A stretch of DNA of 7,588 bases, from positions 1 through 7,588 of the forward strand of contig JAEYOB010000069.1 of assembly GCA_023412175.1 (NCBI GenBank), written 5' to 3'. Below, one piece after another: positions 1 through 6,855 of the stretch. The position numbers were made by a program, and so were the translations under genes. The stretch's first letter is position 1, and each line of letters opens with the position of its first letter. The stretch is from Pseudomonadota bacterium. GTDB taxonomy: Bacteria; Pseudomonadota; Alphaproteobacteria; Azospirillales; Azospirillaceae. The notes beneath the pieces are model-generated. The model made no database searches, was not told the DNA's origin, and worked only from the letters and a program-made list of their open reading frames with translations.

Positions 1-2427
1 GCCCTGCCCGGGCTCGGAGCGCGCGATCACCGGATGGCCCAGCAGCACCGACAGCCGCCGGACGATGGCGAGCCCCAGGCCCAGACCCTTCTCGCGGGCG
101 CGTTCGGGGTTGCCGACCTGAGGGAACACCTCCCAGATGCTGTCCATGTGCTCGGCCGGAATGCCGATGCCGGTGTCGTGCACCTCGATGGACAGGGTCT
201 CGCCGTCCGGGCGGCATTGGACGCGCACGCCGCCGCGCGGCGTGTAGCGGATGGCATTCTCGACCAGGTTGCGCAGCAGCTGGGCCAGCAGCGTCGGGTC
301 GCTGAGCACCACGGCGTCGCACGGCTCCACGCTCCAGGTCAGCGCCTTGTTGGCGGCGATCCGGGCGTAGGCGGTGTCGAGCGCGTCCAGAAGGTCGCCC
401 ACGGGCACGCTGCGGACCTCGGCGGTGACCGAGCCGGCGTCCAGGCGCGAGACGTCCAGCAGGCTGTCCAGCAGCCCCTTCATGGCCTCCAGCCCCTTGT
501 GCAGGGCGCCCAGCGTGCTCAGCGCCTTGTCGTTACCGGCCGCCTGCGCCTCCAGCACGTGGGCGAACAGGAACAGCGACTGCAAGGGCTGGCGCAGGTC
601 GTGGCTGGCTGCGGCGAGGAACTTCGACTTGGCGAGGTTGGCCTGTTCCGCAGCCTCCTTCGCCTCGGCCAGCTCGCGCTCGATCCGCTTGCGGTCGGTG
701 ATGTCGACGATGCCGGAGTAGATGTAGCTCCTGCCGTCGATCTCCACCGGCAGCATCGACACGATGACGTCGCACAGGCTGCCATCCTTGGCCTTCAGGC
801 GGGTCTCGAAGGCGGCGCGCATGCCGGAGTCGATCAGGTCGGCGTGCGCCTGCATGATGGCGTCGCGGCCGTGCTCGGCCTCGATGTCGGCAGTGGTCAG
901 GCGGGCGAACTCGGCGCGGGAATAGCCGAGGATCTGCGGCGAGCGGTCGTTGAAGGCGACCATGCGCAGCGTGCCCGGCTCGATCATCATGACACCGAAG
1001 GGGGCCGCCTCGAACAGGCGCCGGAAACGTTCCTCGCTGTTGCGCAGCGCCGTCTCCACCGCCTGCCGGCGCGAGACGTCCTCGACGATGCACAGCCGGT
1101 ACGGGCCCCCGTCGGTGCCGCCGTGCACCAGGGACGAGGTGATGCGCGCCCACACCCGGCCGCCGTCCTTGCGGATGTAGCGCTTCTCGCAGGCAAAACG
1201 GTCGATCTGCCCGGCCAGCAGGCGCCGCAACGGCTCGCGCTCGCCCGCGAGGTCGGCGGCCTCGGTGATCTCCTCGTAGTGGCGTCCGAGCAGCTCGTCG
1301 CGGTGATAGCCGAGGATGCCGCACAGGGTTTCGTTGACGTCGACGATCCGGCCGTCGAGGTCAATGCGCTTGATGCCCACCGCCGCCTGCTCGTAGACCG
1401 AGCGGAAACGCTCCTCGCTGGCGCGCAACGCCGCTTCGGCGCGCTGCAGGGCCGCCAGATGCTCCTCCTTGGCGACCAGGGTGGACTCGGCATAACGCCG
1501 CCGCAGCACCTCGGCCTGCAGCCGGTCCTCGCGCCGCCGGGCGAACTGCACCATGGCGGCGAGCAGAAGGGATGTCGCCACCGCCAGCGCGGCCACCACC
1601 ATCGTGCCGCGGCGCCACGGTTCCAGCACCGTGTCGCGATCCAGGCCGACCGTGATGTACGCCGGATAGGGGCCGAGCTTGGCCTGGAAATACATCCGCT
1701 CGCGCCCATCCGCGGCCGAGCGGAAGCTGTAGTGCCCGCTCCTTTCCCCCGATGCGACGAGCTCGTAGAAAGGCGAATCCGCCGGGATCCGCGGCGCCAG
1801 TTCCTTCAGGGCCGGATAGCGCGCCAGGATCTCGCCGTCGGTGCGCAGAATGCCCACGATGTGCGGCTGGCTGCCCAGCACGCCGCTCCAGAAATCGCCG
1901 AAGAAGTCGAGCGAGGTGGTGACCAGGATCACGCCGTCGAAGGCTTCGCCGCCGCGCCGCCGGCTGAGGTTGAAGTTGAAGGTGCCCTTCAGCTTCCCCT
2001 GGATCATCCGCCCGAGATGGGTAACGTCGCGCTCCTTCAGCACCTGGAAGTACTCGCGCTCGGTCACCATCGAGTACGGCATCGGGAAGAAGTCGGCGCT
2101 GTTCACCGTCCGTCCCTCCGGCCGCACCAGCCACAGCCCGTCGATGTGCGGCGAGGCGTCGGCGAGGGAACTCAGCAGTGTGTGGATGGACTCCGACCGC
2201 TCGATCTCGTCCCACGACAGCCCGGCGATATGGGTGTCGATCTGGGCGATGACCTGCTCCTGCACCTCGAACACCCGCAAGGCATGCTCGCGCAGGACGG
2301 ATGCCGTCTGCGTTCCCTCGGCCGACGCGCGTTCCAGCGTCTGCTCGTAGGAACGCCACGCGATGGCGCCGGCGACTGCCGGCGGCAGCATCAGGGAGAC
2401 CCAGAAGAGGATGGTGAGCGGACGCAT
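1..2427 (-). CDS. Membrane sensor histidine kinase (Cache-like sensor, PAS-PAS, HisKA, HATPase), 3' end outside window
   Basis: This kinase would autophosphorylate on His in response to a periplasmic or cytoplasmic cue and pass the phosphate to a response regulator. 809 codons are visible and the frame is still open at the left edge. Residues 4-24 form a membrane helix. Residues 25-273 are a periplasmic region resembling a double Cache sensor (weak recognition), and 274-293 a second helix. PAS domains lie at about 336-455 and 462-582, the second ending in DITDRKR. The H-box is AAASHDLRQPLQSL with His609. The N-box is NLVEN (720-724), G1 is DTGIGIP (751-757) and G2 is GLGLGL (781-786). ATG at 2427 is the only sensible start: an in-frame TGA lies two codons upstream (2431-2433) and the first helix begins at once. 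No clear Shine-Dalgarno is seen. The ASHDLRQP H-box is common in hybrid kinases, so a receiver domain may follow beyond the edge; that is inference. Confidence 0.93.
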   Translation of the reverse strand, partial: MRPLTILFWVSLMLPPAVAGAIAWRSYEQTLERASAEGTQTASVLREHALRVFEVQEQVIAQIDTHIAGLSWDEIERSESIHTLLSSLADASPHIDGLWLVRPEGRTVNSADFFPMPYSMVTEREYFQVLKERDVTHLGRMIQGKLKGTFNFNLSRRRGGEAFDGVILVTTSLDFFGDFWSGVLGSQPHIVGILRTDGEILARYPALKELAPRIPADSPFYELVASGERSGHYSFRSAADGRERMYFQAKLGPYPAYITVGLDRDTVLEPWRRGTMVVAALAVATSLLLAAMVQFARRREDRLQAEVLRRRYAESTLVAKEEHLAALQRAEAALRASEERFRSVYEQAAVGIKRIDLDGRIVDVNETLCGILGYHRDELLGRHYEEITEAADLAGEREPLRRLLAGQIDRFACEKRYIRKDGGRVWARITSSLVHGGTDGGPYRLCIVEDVSRRQAVETALRNSEERFRRLFEAAPFGVMMIEPGTLRMVAFNDRSPQILGYSRAEFARLTTADIEAEHGRDAIMQAHADLIDSGMRAAFETRLKAKDGSLCDVIVSMLPVEIDGRSYIYSGIVDITDRKRIERELAEAKEAAEQANLAKSKFLAAASHDLRQPLQSLFLFAHVLEAQAAGNDKALSTLGALHKGLEAMKGLLDSLLDVSRLDAGSVTAEVRSVPVGDLLDALDTAYARIAANKALTWSVEPCDAVVLSDPTLLAQLLRNLVENAIRYTPRGGVRVQCRPDGETLSIEVHDTGIGIPAEHMDSIWEVFPQVGNPERAREKGLGLGLAIVRRLSVLLGHPVIARSEPGQG

Positions 2428-2524
2428 GCGTCAACAAGATAGTGGGAAGGGGGCGGGATGCCGCAACGACTTTATGCCGTATGCTGAATCTCAGACTGGA
2501 ACGGGTACGTCCCGGCACTGCGGA

Positions 2525-4819
2525 TCATGCGGCGGTCTCCACCGCCAGCCCTTCCGGCAGCACGCGGTTGCGCCCCTGGCGCTTGGCGGCGTAGAGCGCC
2601 TGGTCGGCGCGGCCGAGCAGCTTCGACACCTCGTCCTCCGGGCGCAGTTCGGCAACGCCGGCACTGATGGTGAAGTCGACGGAACCGGCGGCCTCGTGCA
2701 TCCGTTGCGCGCCGACCATCTCGCGCAGCCGCTCCATGACGGGCAGCGCGGCGTCGATGCCGGTCTCCGGCAGCACAATGCCGAACTCTTCCCCGCCAAG
2801 CCGGCCGATCACGTCCGAGGCCCGCAGGGCTTCCCGGCAAAGCGCCGCGAAGCGGCGAAGCGCCTCGTCGCCGGCAGCGTGCCCGTGGGTGTCGTTGATG
2901 GCCTTGAAGTGGTCCAGGTCGACCATGGCGACGCAGAGCGGCCGGCCATAACGCCGGGCGCGCTCGGCCTCGGCGTCCAGCCGTTCCAGGAAGTGACGGC
3001 GGTTGGCCAGCTCGGTCAGGCTGTCCATGACGGCGAGGCGTTGCAGTTCCGCCTCCAGCCGCTTGCGCCCGGTGATGTCGCGGGTAACGCCCTGCAGCCC
3101 GGTGAAGCGCCCCCCGGCGTCAAACAGGGCGGTGGCGCACACCTCGCTTTGGGAGGTGGCGCCGTCCTTGTGCGCGTGCTCCAGTTCCATGCGCAACGCC
3201 ACCGGCCCCACGGTCTCGCCGCGCGCCGCCGAATCGCAGGCGGCAAGGATCAGGCGGTAGGCGTAGGCGAAGGTTTCCGGCGTCAGGCCGTCCTGGATGT
3301 GGCGGCCGAGCATTTCCTCCACCCGGAAACCGCGCAGGCGTTCGATGGACGGGCTGACGTAGGTGTAGCGCAGGTCGGGATTCACCGACCACACCACGTC
3401 GCTCATGTTGTCGGCGAGGATGCGCAGCTTGCGCTCGCTCTCGCGCACGGCGTCCTCGGCGCGCTTGCGGCCGGTGATGTCGTTGATGCCGACGATCATC
3501 GCCGGCTCGCCGTCGAAAATGGTGCGGGCGGCCGACACCAGCGCGACGAACGGCTCTCCTTCGTGGCGGCGGAACCCCACCTCCATATCGCGGGCGTGAC
3601 CGTCGCGCGCGACGATCTCCAGCAGGCGCTCGCGCTCCGCCGCATCGAGCCAGTAGGCCGGGGCATGGACGCCGATCATCCGTTCGCGGGTGGACTCCAG
3701 CAACCGCTCCGCCGGGCTGTTCACAAACAGCAGGCAGTGGGTGCGCAGACTGGTGACGAAGAGGGGGACCGGCGTGTCTTCCAGCACCAGACGCAACTGC
3801 TCCTCGCGCTCCGTCAGCGCGGCGGTACGGTCGGCGACCGTCTGCTCCAGCGTGCCGACGATGCGGCGCAGGTCGCGCTCGGCCCGTCGGCGGTCGTTGG
3901 CCTGGGCTCCACAGGACAGGACGATCAGCGCCGTGGTGACGATGAAGACCCCGACGAACAGCATCGGCGTCTCGATGCCCGTTGCCGCGAACGGGCCATG
4001 ACCCATGGCGGTGCCCCCCACCATCAGCAACACCAGCACGCTGAACAGCGTGTAGGCATCGCGCAGCAGGAAGCGCATCGCCGTCCAGGCCAGCGGCGCC
4101 AGCAGCAGGAACGGCAGCGCGGCGTTCGACTGATCGACGACCCGCACGCTGGTGAACAGCGCCGCACCGCCGGCCAGGGTCACCACCGACACCGCCGTCA
4201 ACTCGACCAGCCTGCCACGGGCGGCCCCGATGCCGCGGTCGAGCATCCACAGCAGCACGGCCGGTGCCAGCACCAGCGTGCCGCCGGCATCCGACAGCCA
4301 CCAGCGCACGAAGACCGGCAGCGCGCGGTCGGCCGGCACCGCCCCGGCCACAAACAGCACCGCCACTCCGCAGCCCGCGGTCAGCGCCGCATGCACGCCG
4401 ATGACGCCCAGCACAAAGGACGCCACCGGCCGCAATCCGGGAAGCGGCGTCAGCGGTCCGGCCAGCCGCTGTGCCAACAGCACGCCCGCCACCGGCCCGA
4501 GCGCATTGCCCACCGACACGCCGGCCGCCTCGATCAAAGTGGCGTCGAACACCACGTGGTTGGCCGCCAGCGAGCCCAGGAAAATGCCCGGCCAGGCCTT
4601 CCAGCCCAGAACCATGACGGCGGCGACCGACAGGCTGGCCGCCGGCCACAGCGGCGCCGGGAAGAAACCGGCTTGGCGGAAGAACAGGTCGGTGAGGACG
4701 CCGAGCGCGAAGTACGCCGCCGCAGACACGGTGTTGGCGCACAGCAGGGCGGCCGGCCGATCCGCCCAGCGGACACCGCGTTGCACCAATCCGGCCGCGT
4801 TCGTTCCCTTGCCCTGCAT
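2525..4819 (-). CDS. MASE1-PAS-PAS-GGDEF diguanylate cyclase
   Basis: This 764-residue inner-membrane enzyme is predicted to condense two GTP into cyclic di-GMP. Residues 20-303 hold about eight hydrophobic helices matching the MASE1 sensor, including the typical PLWPAASLSVAAVMVLGWKA stretch followed by WPGIFLGSLAAN. A short linker with coiled-coil character (310-343) leads to PAS1 (about 344-455, ending NDITGRKRAED) and PAS2 (about 462-590, ending RDITGRKRLEA). The GGDEF domain is 593-755, with VDLDHFK (633-639), active-site GGEEF (675-679) and an intact inhibitory RxxD (R666-D669) five residues before it. Synthesis with product feedback is therefore expected. There is no EAL domain. The frame is open upstream to 4945, but ATG 4819 has GAAGGAA just before it and gives a normal MASE1 N-terminus. 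The histidine kinase gene lies 97 bp downstream in the same direction, possibly in one operon. The PAS ligands cannot be read from sequence. Confidence 0.95.
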   Translation of the reverse strand: MQGKGTNAAGLVQRGVRWADRPAALLCANTVSAAAYFALGVLTDLFFRQAGFFPAPLWPAASLSVAAVMVLGWKAWPGIFLGSLAANHVVFDATLIEAAGVSVGNALGPVAGVLLAQRLAGPLTPLPGLRPVASFVLGVIGVHAALTAGCGVAVLFVAGAVPADRALPVFVRWWLSDAGGTLVLAPAVLLWMLDRGIGAARGRLVELTAVSVVTLAGGAALFTSVRVVDQSNAALPFLLLAPLAWTAMRFLLRDAYTLFSVLVLLMVGGTAMGHGPFAATGIETPMLFVGVFIVTTALIVLSCGAQANDRRRAERDLRRIVGTLEQTVADRTAALTEREEQLRLVLEDTPVPLFVTSLRTHCLLFVNSPAERLLESTRERMIGVHAPAYWLDAAERERLLEIVARDGHARDMEVGFRRHEGEPFVALVSAARTIFDGEPAMIVGINDITGRKRAEDAVRESERKLRILADNMSDVVWSVNPDLRYTYVSPSIERLRGFRVEEMLGRHIQDGLTPETFAYAYRLILAACDSAARGETVGPVALRMELEHAHKDGATSQSEVCATALFDAGGRFTGLQGVTRDITGRKRLEAELQRLAVMDSLTELANRRHFLERLDAEAERARRYGRPLCVAMVDLDHFKAINDTHGHAAGDEALRRFAALCREALRASDVIGRLGGEEFGIVLPETGIDAALPVMERLREMVGAQRMHEAAGSVDFTISAGVAELRPEDEVSKLLGRADQALYAAKRQGRNRVLPEGLAVETAA

Positions 4820-4823
4820 GGGG

Positions 4824-4830
4824 TTCCTTC
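4824..4830 (-). promoter_or_regulatory. Ribosome binding site of the diguanylate cyclase gene
   Basis: GAAGGAA on the minus strand lies four bases before ATG 4819. It selects this ATG over the in-frame upstream ATG at 4945, which would add a 42-residue basic extension not expected ahead of a MASE1 domain. Confidence 0.7.
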
Positions 4831-4878
4831 GCCCCTTTCGACGCTCCGCTTCTACCACTTCCACGCCGCGATTCGTGC

Positions 4879-4900
4879 GTGCAATTTTACAAAAATGCAC
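4879..4900. promoter_or_regulatory. Imperfect 22-bp palindrome, candidate operator over the cyclase promoter
   Basis: The site reads GTGCA, one base, TTTT, AC, AAAA, one base, TGCAC, so nine of eleven positions in each arm pair as a dyad. It is an AT-rich island in GC-rich DNA, 60 bp upstream of the cyclase ATG. On the minus strand it contains TAAAAT (4889 down to 4884), five of six matches to a -10 box, with no convincing -35 at the right distance. A dimeric regulator bound here would cover that -10 element. The identity of the regulator is unknown. Confidence 0.45.
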
Positions 4901-4977
4901 AACCGGGCGCCGCCTGGGCGGCCGACGACCGCATGTGGCACGCAAATCGTACCGTCCCCGTCCATTTTCCCGGCCTG

Positions 4978-4991
4978 CGATTTACAAATCG
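4978..4991. promoter_or_regulatory. Perfect 14-bp inverted repeat CGATTT-AC-AAATCG
   Basis: Six-base arms flank a central AC in the spacer between the cyclase and HAD genes, 92 bp upstream of the HAD ATG. Its core TTTACAAA is the same as the core of the palindrome at 4879-4900, and the two centres are 95 bp apart. One further AAATCGT half-site occurs at 4944-4950. It is probably a protein binding site; the factor is not recognisable. TTTACA could also serve as a -35 box on the plus strand, but no matching -10 is seen. Confidence 0.4.
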
Positions 4992-5073
4992 TCACCGCTG
5001 ACCGGGGACTCGGGGGGGTGCGTGAGGAATGCCCGCCGGTGTTGTTGCGCACCAAGCGGAAATGCACGGTATC

Positions 5074-5078
5074 GGAGG
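5074..5078 (+). promoter_or_regulatory. Ribosome binding site of the HAD gene
   Basis: GGAGG lies four bases before ATG 5083. It supports that start over the in-frame ATG at 5029, whose extra 18 residues precede the conserved N-terminal strand of HAD proteins. Confidence 0.7.
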
Positions 5079-5082
5079 ATGC

Positions 5083-5748
5083 ATGATCAAGGCGGTGATC
5101 TTCGACGTGGACGGCACGCTGGTCGATACGGTGGACCTGCACGCCCGGGCATGGCAGGAAACGTTCGAGCACTTCGGCTACCCGACCAGATACGAGGACG
5201 TGCGTTCGCAGATCGGCAAGGGCGGCGACCAGCTCATGCCGGTCTTCGTCCCGGAGGAGGATCTGGAGTGCCGGTATGAGGAGATCGATTCCTTCCGCTC
5301 GGATCTTTACAAGCGCAAGTACCTGGACAAGGCGCGCGGCTTCCATCGCACCCGGGCGCTGTTCCAGCAGCTGCTATCCGATGGCAGGAAAGTCGCGCTC
5401 GCCTCCTCGGCCAAGGGCGACGAGCTGGCGCACTACAAACGCGCCGCCGACATCGACGACCTCGTGGATACCGAGACCGCCTCGGAGGACGCCGACAGGT
5501 CCAAACCGCACCCGGACATCTTCGAAGCGGCGCTGGACAAGCTGGGCGTGGCACCCGGCGAGGCGGTGGTGGTCGGCGACACGCCTTGGGACGCCAAGGC
5601 GGCGACCAGGGCCGGCATTCCGGTCATCGGCGTGCTGAGCGGCGGCTTCTCCGAGAAGGATCTGCGCGCCGCCGGCTGCCGCGAGGTATGGCGCGACCCG
5701 GAGGATCTGCTGAAGCACTACCACCAAAGCCTCGTCGGGGAAGGCTGA
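5083..5748 (+). CDS. HAD superfamily hydrolase (subfamily IA, phosphoglycolate phosphatase / beta-phosphoglucomutase-like)
   Basis: This 221-residue soluble enzyme is predicted to hydrolyse or transfer a phosphate on a small metabolite through a phospho-aspartate. The four HAD motifs are present. Motif I is FDVDGTLVDT, with nucleophile Asp8 and acid/base Asp10. Motif II is the Ser in VALASSA (Ser108). Motif III is Lys141 in SKPHPDIF. Motif IV is VVVGDTPWD, with Asp166 and Asp170. The segment between motifs I and II (about 17-85) is a helical cap of the C1 type, which sets the substrate. Length fits the family. The substrate cannot be assigned: phosphoglycolate, sugar phosphates or nucleotides are all possible. 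It is divergent from the cyclase gene and sits 62 bp upstream of the DUF2892 gene on the same strand, so read-through into it is possible. Confidence 0.92.
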   Translation: MIKAVIFDVDGTLVDTVDLHARAWQETFEHFGYPTRYEDVRSQIGKGGDQLMPVFVPEEDLECRYEEIDSFRSDLYKRKYLDKARGFHRTRALFQQLLSDGRKVALASSAKGDELAHYKRAADIDDLVDTETASEDADRSKPHPDIFEAALDKLGVAPGEAVVVGDTPWDAKAATRAGIPVIGVLSGGFSEKDLRAAGCREVWRDPEDLLKHYHQSLVGEG

Positions 5749-5750
5749 AC

Positions 5751-5776
5751 GGAACCTTCGCCTTGGCGGGACGGTT
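5751..5776 (+). promoter_or_regulatory. Possible EcfG (general stress response sigma) promoter before the DUF2892 gene
   Basis: GGAAC at 5751-5755 is followed after 17 bases by GGTT (5773-5776). Alphaproteobacterial EcfG promoters have GGAAC and CGTT boxes with about this spacing, so the -35 is perfect and the -10 matches three of four. It begins three bases after the HAD stop and lies about 35 bp before ATG 5811, a sensible position for a separate promoter. A five-base box arises easily by chance in GC-rich DNA. Confidence 0.35.
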
Positions 5777-5810
5777 GCTTGGACACGCCAAGAACCACGG
5801 GAGCCACGCC

Positions 5811-6134
5811 ATGAGCGTCGAGAACACGATCCGCGACACCTACGACACGGTGTTCGGCGGTGAGCGCAACCTGTCCACCCTGGAGCGCGTTACCTCCGTG
5901 GGTCTGGGGCTGATCATGGCGGCGGCCGGCGTCAACCGCGCCGACCTGCCGGGCGCCGTCATGGGCCTTACCGGCGGCGCGCTGGTCGCCCGCGGCATGA
6001 GCGGCCACTGCCCGATCAAGTCCGCCCTCGGCCACGACGGCCATCGGCAGATGGCTCACCATCACGACACCGGCATCGGTGAAGCCGCCCACGAGGCACG
6101 GCACGACCGGGCGATGGCGACGCACGCGATGTAG
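5811..6134 (+). CDS. Small inner-membrane protein, DUF2892 / YgaP-like transmembrane domain, histidine-rich tail
   Basis: This 107-residue protein has no known biochemical role. Residues 19-74 match the DUF2892 pattern: NLSTLERVTSVGLGLIMAA, then a second hydrophobic segment (about 46-62), then RGMSGHCPIKSALG, where G-x-C-P and the final LG are typical. Two short helices of about 26-40 and 46-62 predict a hairpin in the inner membrane. The hydrophilic tail (75-107) carries eight histidines, including HHH at 83-85, and may bind metal; this is inference. The start is ATG 5811, with GGGAG (5799-5803) seven bases upstream; the frame is open further 5' but overlaps the HAD gene. A strong hairpin follows the stop. 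Conserved Cys67 could be redox-active or metal-binding, but nothing here shows it. Confidence 0.85.
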   Translation: MSVENTIRDTYDTVFGGERNLSTLERVTSVGLGLIMAAAGVNRADLPGAVMGLTGGALVARGMSGHCPIKSALGHDGHRQMAHHHDTGIGEAAHEARHDRAMATHAM

Positions 6135-6154
6135 CGGCGTTTTCCCTCCCCCGC

Positions 6155-6184
6155 CCCTCCCCGCTCCGCCGGGGAGGGCTTTCT
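6155..6184 (+). terminator. Rho-independent terminator after the DUF2892 gene
   Basis: A nine-base-pair GC-rich stem (CCCTCCCCG at 6155-6163 with CGGGGAGGG at 6170-6178) closes a six-base loop. It is followed by CTTTCT and lies 20 bases past the DUF2892 stop. The T-tract is short and interrupted. Read from the minus strand there is no T-tract, so it acts mainly on the plus strand. Similar C-rich/G-rich hairpins are common between genes in such genomes, so it may also be a dispersed repeat. Confidence 0.7.
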
Positions 6185-6216
6185 GGGCAGGCGGCGGCAG
6201 TCTCCCGCTCCTGCCC
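6185..6216. terminator. GC-rich hairpin at the end of the receiver gene
   Basis: GGGCAGG (6185-6191) pairs with CCTGCCC (6210-6216), with an inner four-base stem GCGG/CCGC (6194-6197 with 6205-6208) separated by a small internal loop. It begins seven bases past the minus-strand stop at 6224. There is no T-tract in either direction, so it may be an mRNA 3' end stabiliser or an inefficient terminator for the receiver gene. Confidence 0.35.
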
Positions 6217-6223
6217 GCGATCG

Positions 6224-6646
6224 TCAGGCGTGCAGACTCAGCGAGGATGGGAACAGTTCCAGTTCCCGTGGCACGAAGGACGGCCGCAGGCCGCCCAACA
6301 TCTCGGTCACCACGCCCACGGCGTCGAGCAGGGACTGCGGCGCGAAGGGCTTGTGCAGGAAGCCCAGCGCGATGTCGCGCACCCCCTCCGCATGATGGTC
6401 GAAACCGGTCACCAGCAGCGAGTGCACACCCAGTGTCGAGCGCAGGCGGCGGCTCAGGCTCGCCCCATCCTCACCGCCGGCCAGGAGCATGTCGACGAGC
6501 GCCAGATCGGGACGCTCGCGTTCGGCCAGGCGCATCGCCTTGGCCGCATCGCGCAAGGGTCCGACGACGGTGTAGCCCGCCTTTTCGAGCACAGCCTTCA
6601 TGGCCGGCCCGATGAGCGGATCGTCTTCGACTATCAAGAGCTTCAA
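6224..6646 (-). CDS. Single-domain response regulator (receiver domain only), TTG start
   Basis: This 140-residue protein is a CheY-like receiver with no output domain, expected to be phosphorylated by a histidine kinase and to act by protein contact or as a phosphate relay. The acidic pocket is Glu7-Asp8-Asp9, the phospho-acceptor Asp52 (LALVDMLLAGG), the switch threonine Thr80 (LLVTGF) and the conserved Lys99-Pro100 (FLHKPF). Residues 120-140 are an extra C-terminal tail with no recognised motif. The start is TTG: an in-frame TAG (6656-6658) lies four codons upstream, GGTAGGAA precedes the TTG at normal distance, and the next in-frame ATG (residue 16) would remove the acidic pocket. It converges on the DUF2892 gene. 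Loops with AGGEDGAS after Asp52 are typical of receivers paired with kinases of the HWE/hybrid type, but the partner is unknown. Confidence 0.92.
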   Translation of the reverse strand: MKLLIVEDDPLIGPAMKAVLEKAGYTVVGPLRDAAKAMRLAERERPDLALVDMLLAGGEDGASLSRRLRSTLGVHSLLVTGFDHHAEGVRDIALGFLHKPFAPQSLLDAVGVVTEMLGGLRPSFVPRELELFPSSLSLHA

Positions 6647-6722
6647 CGTGGGTTCCTACCGATATGGAGCGCAGGCCGCTCCAACATGGTAAGAGAACGG
6701 TCCAATTCAACGTCGGGATCCA
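6645..6722 (-). CDS. Possible 26-codon upstream ORF (leader peptide) overlapping the receiver start
   Basis: ATG at 6722 opens a frame of 25 residues plus stop (MDPDVELDRS at the start, ending HIGRNPR). The TGA at 6645-6643 region overlaps the receiver TTG as TTGA, the arrangement usual for translational coupling. Only a G-rich stretch (GGCGGGGGC) stands in for a ribosome site. The peptide resembles nothing I know and an ORF this short arises by chance. The hairpin at 6666-6682 lies inside it. Confidence 0.2.
6653..6660 (-). promoter_or_regulatory. Ribosome binding site selecting the TTG start of the receiver gene
   Basis: GGTAGGAA on the minus strand lies six bases before TTG 6646 and includes the in-frame TAG that blocks any longer reading frame. 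It therefore fixes the start codon as TTG. Confidence 0.65.
6666..6682 (-). promoter_or_regulatory. Short hairpin in the 5' leader of the receiver mRNA
   Basis: GGAGCG (6666-6671) and CGCTCC (6677-6682) form a six-base-pair stem with a five-base loop. In the receiver mRNA the stem ends five bases before the GGTAGGAA ribosome site, close enough to affect ribosome access. Translation of the small upstream ORF would melt it. Function is inferred. Confidence 0.3.
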
Positions 6723-6855
6723 TGCCCCCGCCGTTGGGCCATCTACCGATGGAGCGTTGCGGAACCTCCGGCAGGCACTATGTTTCGCGCAGGATCCCGG
6801 CTGCGCATCGGCACGGCGGGCGCCCCCGTCACCGGGCAACAACCCTCACGCCATC

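Noticed and set aside
34..2442. An 802-codon open frame on the plus strand across the histidine kinase gene
   Set aside because: It lies antisense to a gene with full kinase motifs; its translation is Arg/Gln/His/Val-rich low-complexity sequence with no domain. GC-biased codons remove stops from the opposite strand.
2428..2524. CGGG-TACGT-CCCG inverted repeat between cyclase and kinase genes as a terminator
   Set aside because: Only a four-base-pair stem with no T-tract on either strand.
5012..5018. Run of seven G residues upstream of the HAD gene as a phase-variation tract
   Set aside because: Short for a slippage tract and common in GC-rich spacers; lies outside a coding frame.
5029..5082. 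Longer start for the HAD protein at ATG 5029
   Set aside because: It would add 18 non-conserved residues ahead of the first strand and Asp motif; GGAGG before ATG 5083 favours the shorter form.
2363..5086. A 907-codon open frame on the plus strand across the cyclase gene
   Set aside because: Antisense to a clear MASE1-PAS-PAS-GGDEF protein; the translation is His/Gln/Arg-rich without any fold signature and simply mirrors codon bias.
4152..5279. A 375-codon plus-strand frame running into the HAD gene
   Set aside because: Overlaps two well-supported genes in other frames, and its product is Ser/Thr/Ala/Pro-rich with no recognisable motif.
5762..5792. CTTGGCG / CGCCAAG inverted repeat before the DUF2892 gene as a terminator or operator
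   Set aside because: Seven-base arms with a 17-base loop and no T-tract; likely chance in GC-rich sequence.
6761..6785. Second EcfG-like promoter, GGAAC-N16-GTTT, upstream of infC
   Set aside because: Spacing is one base short for the CGTT-type box, the -10 lacks the leading C, and it would leave a long leader; not strong enough to list.
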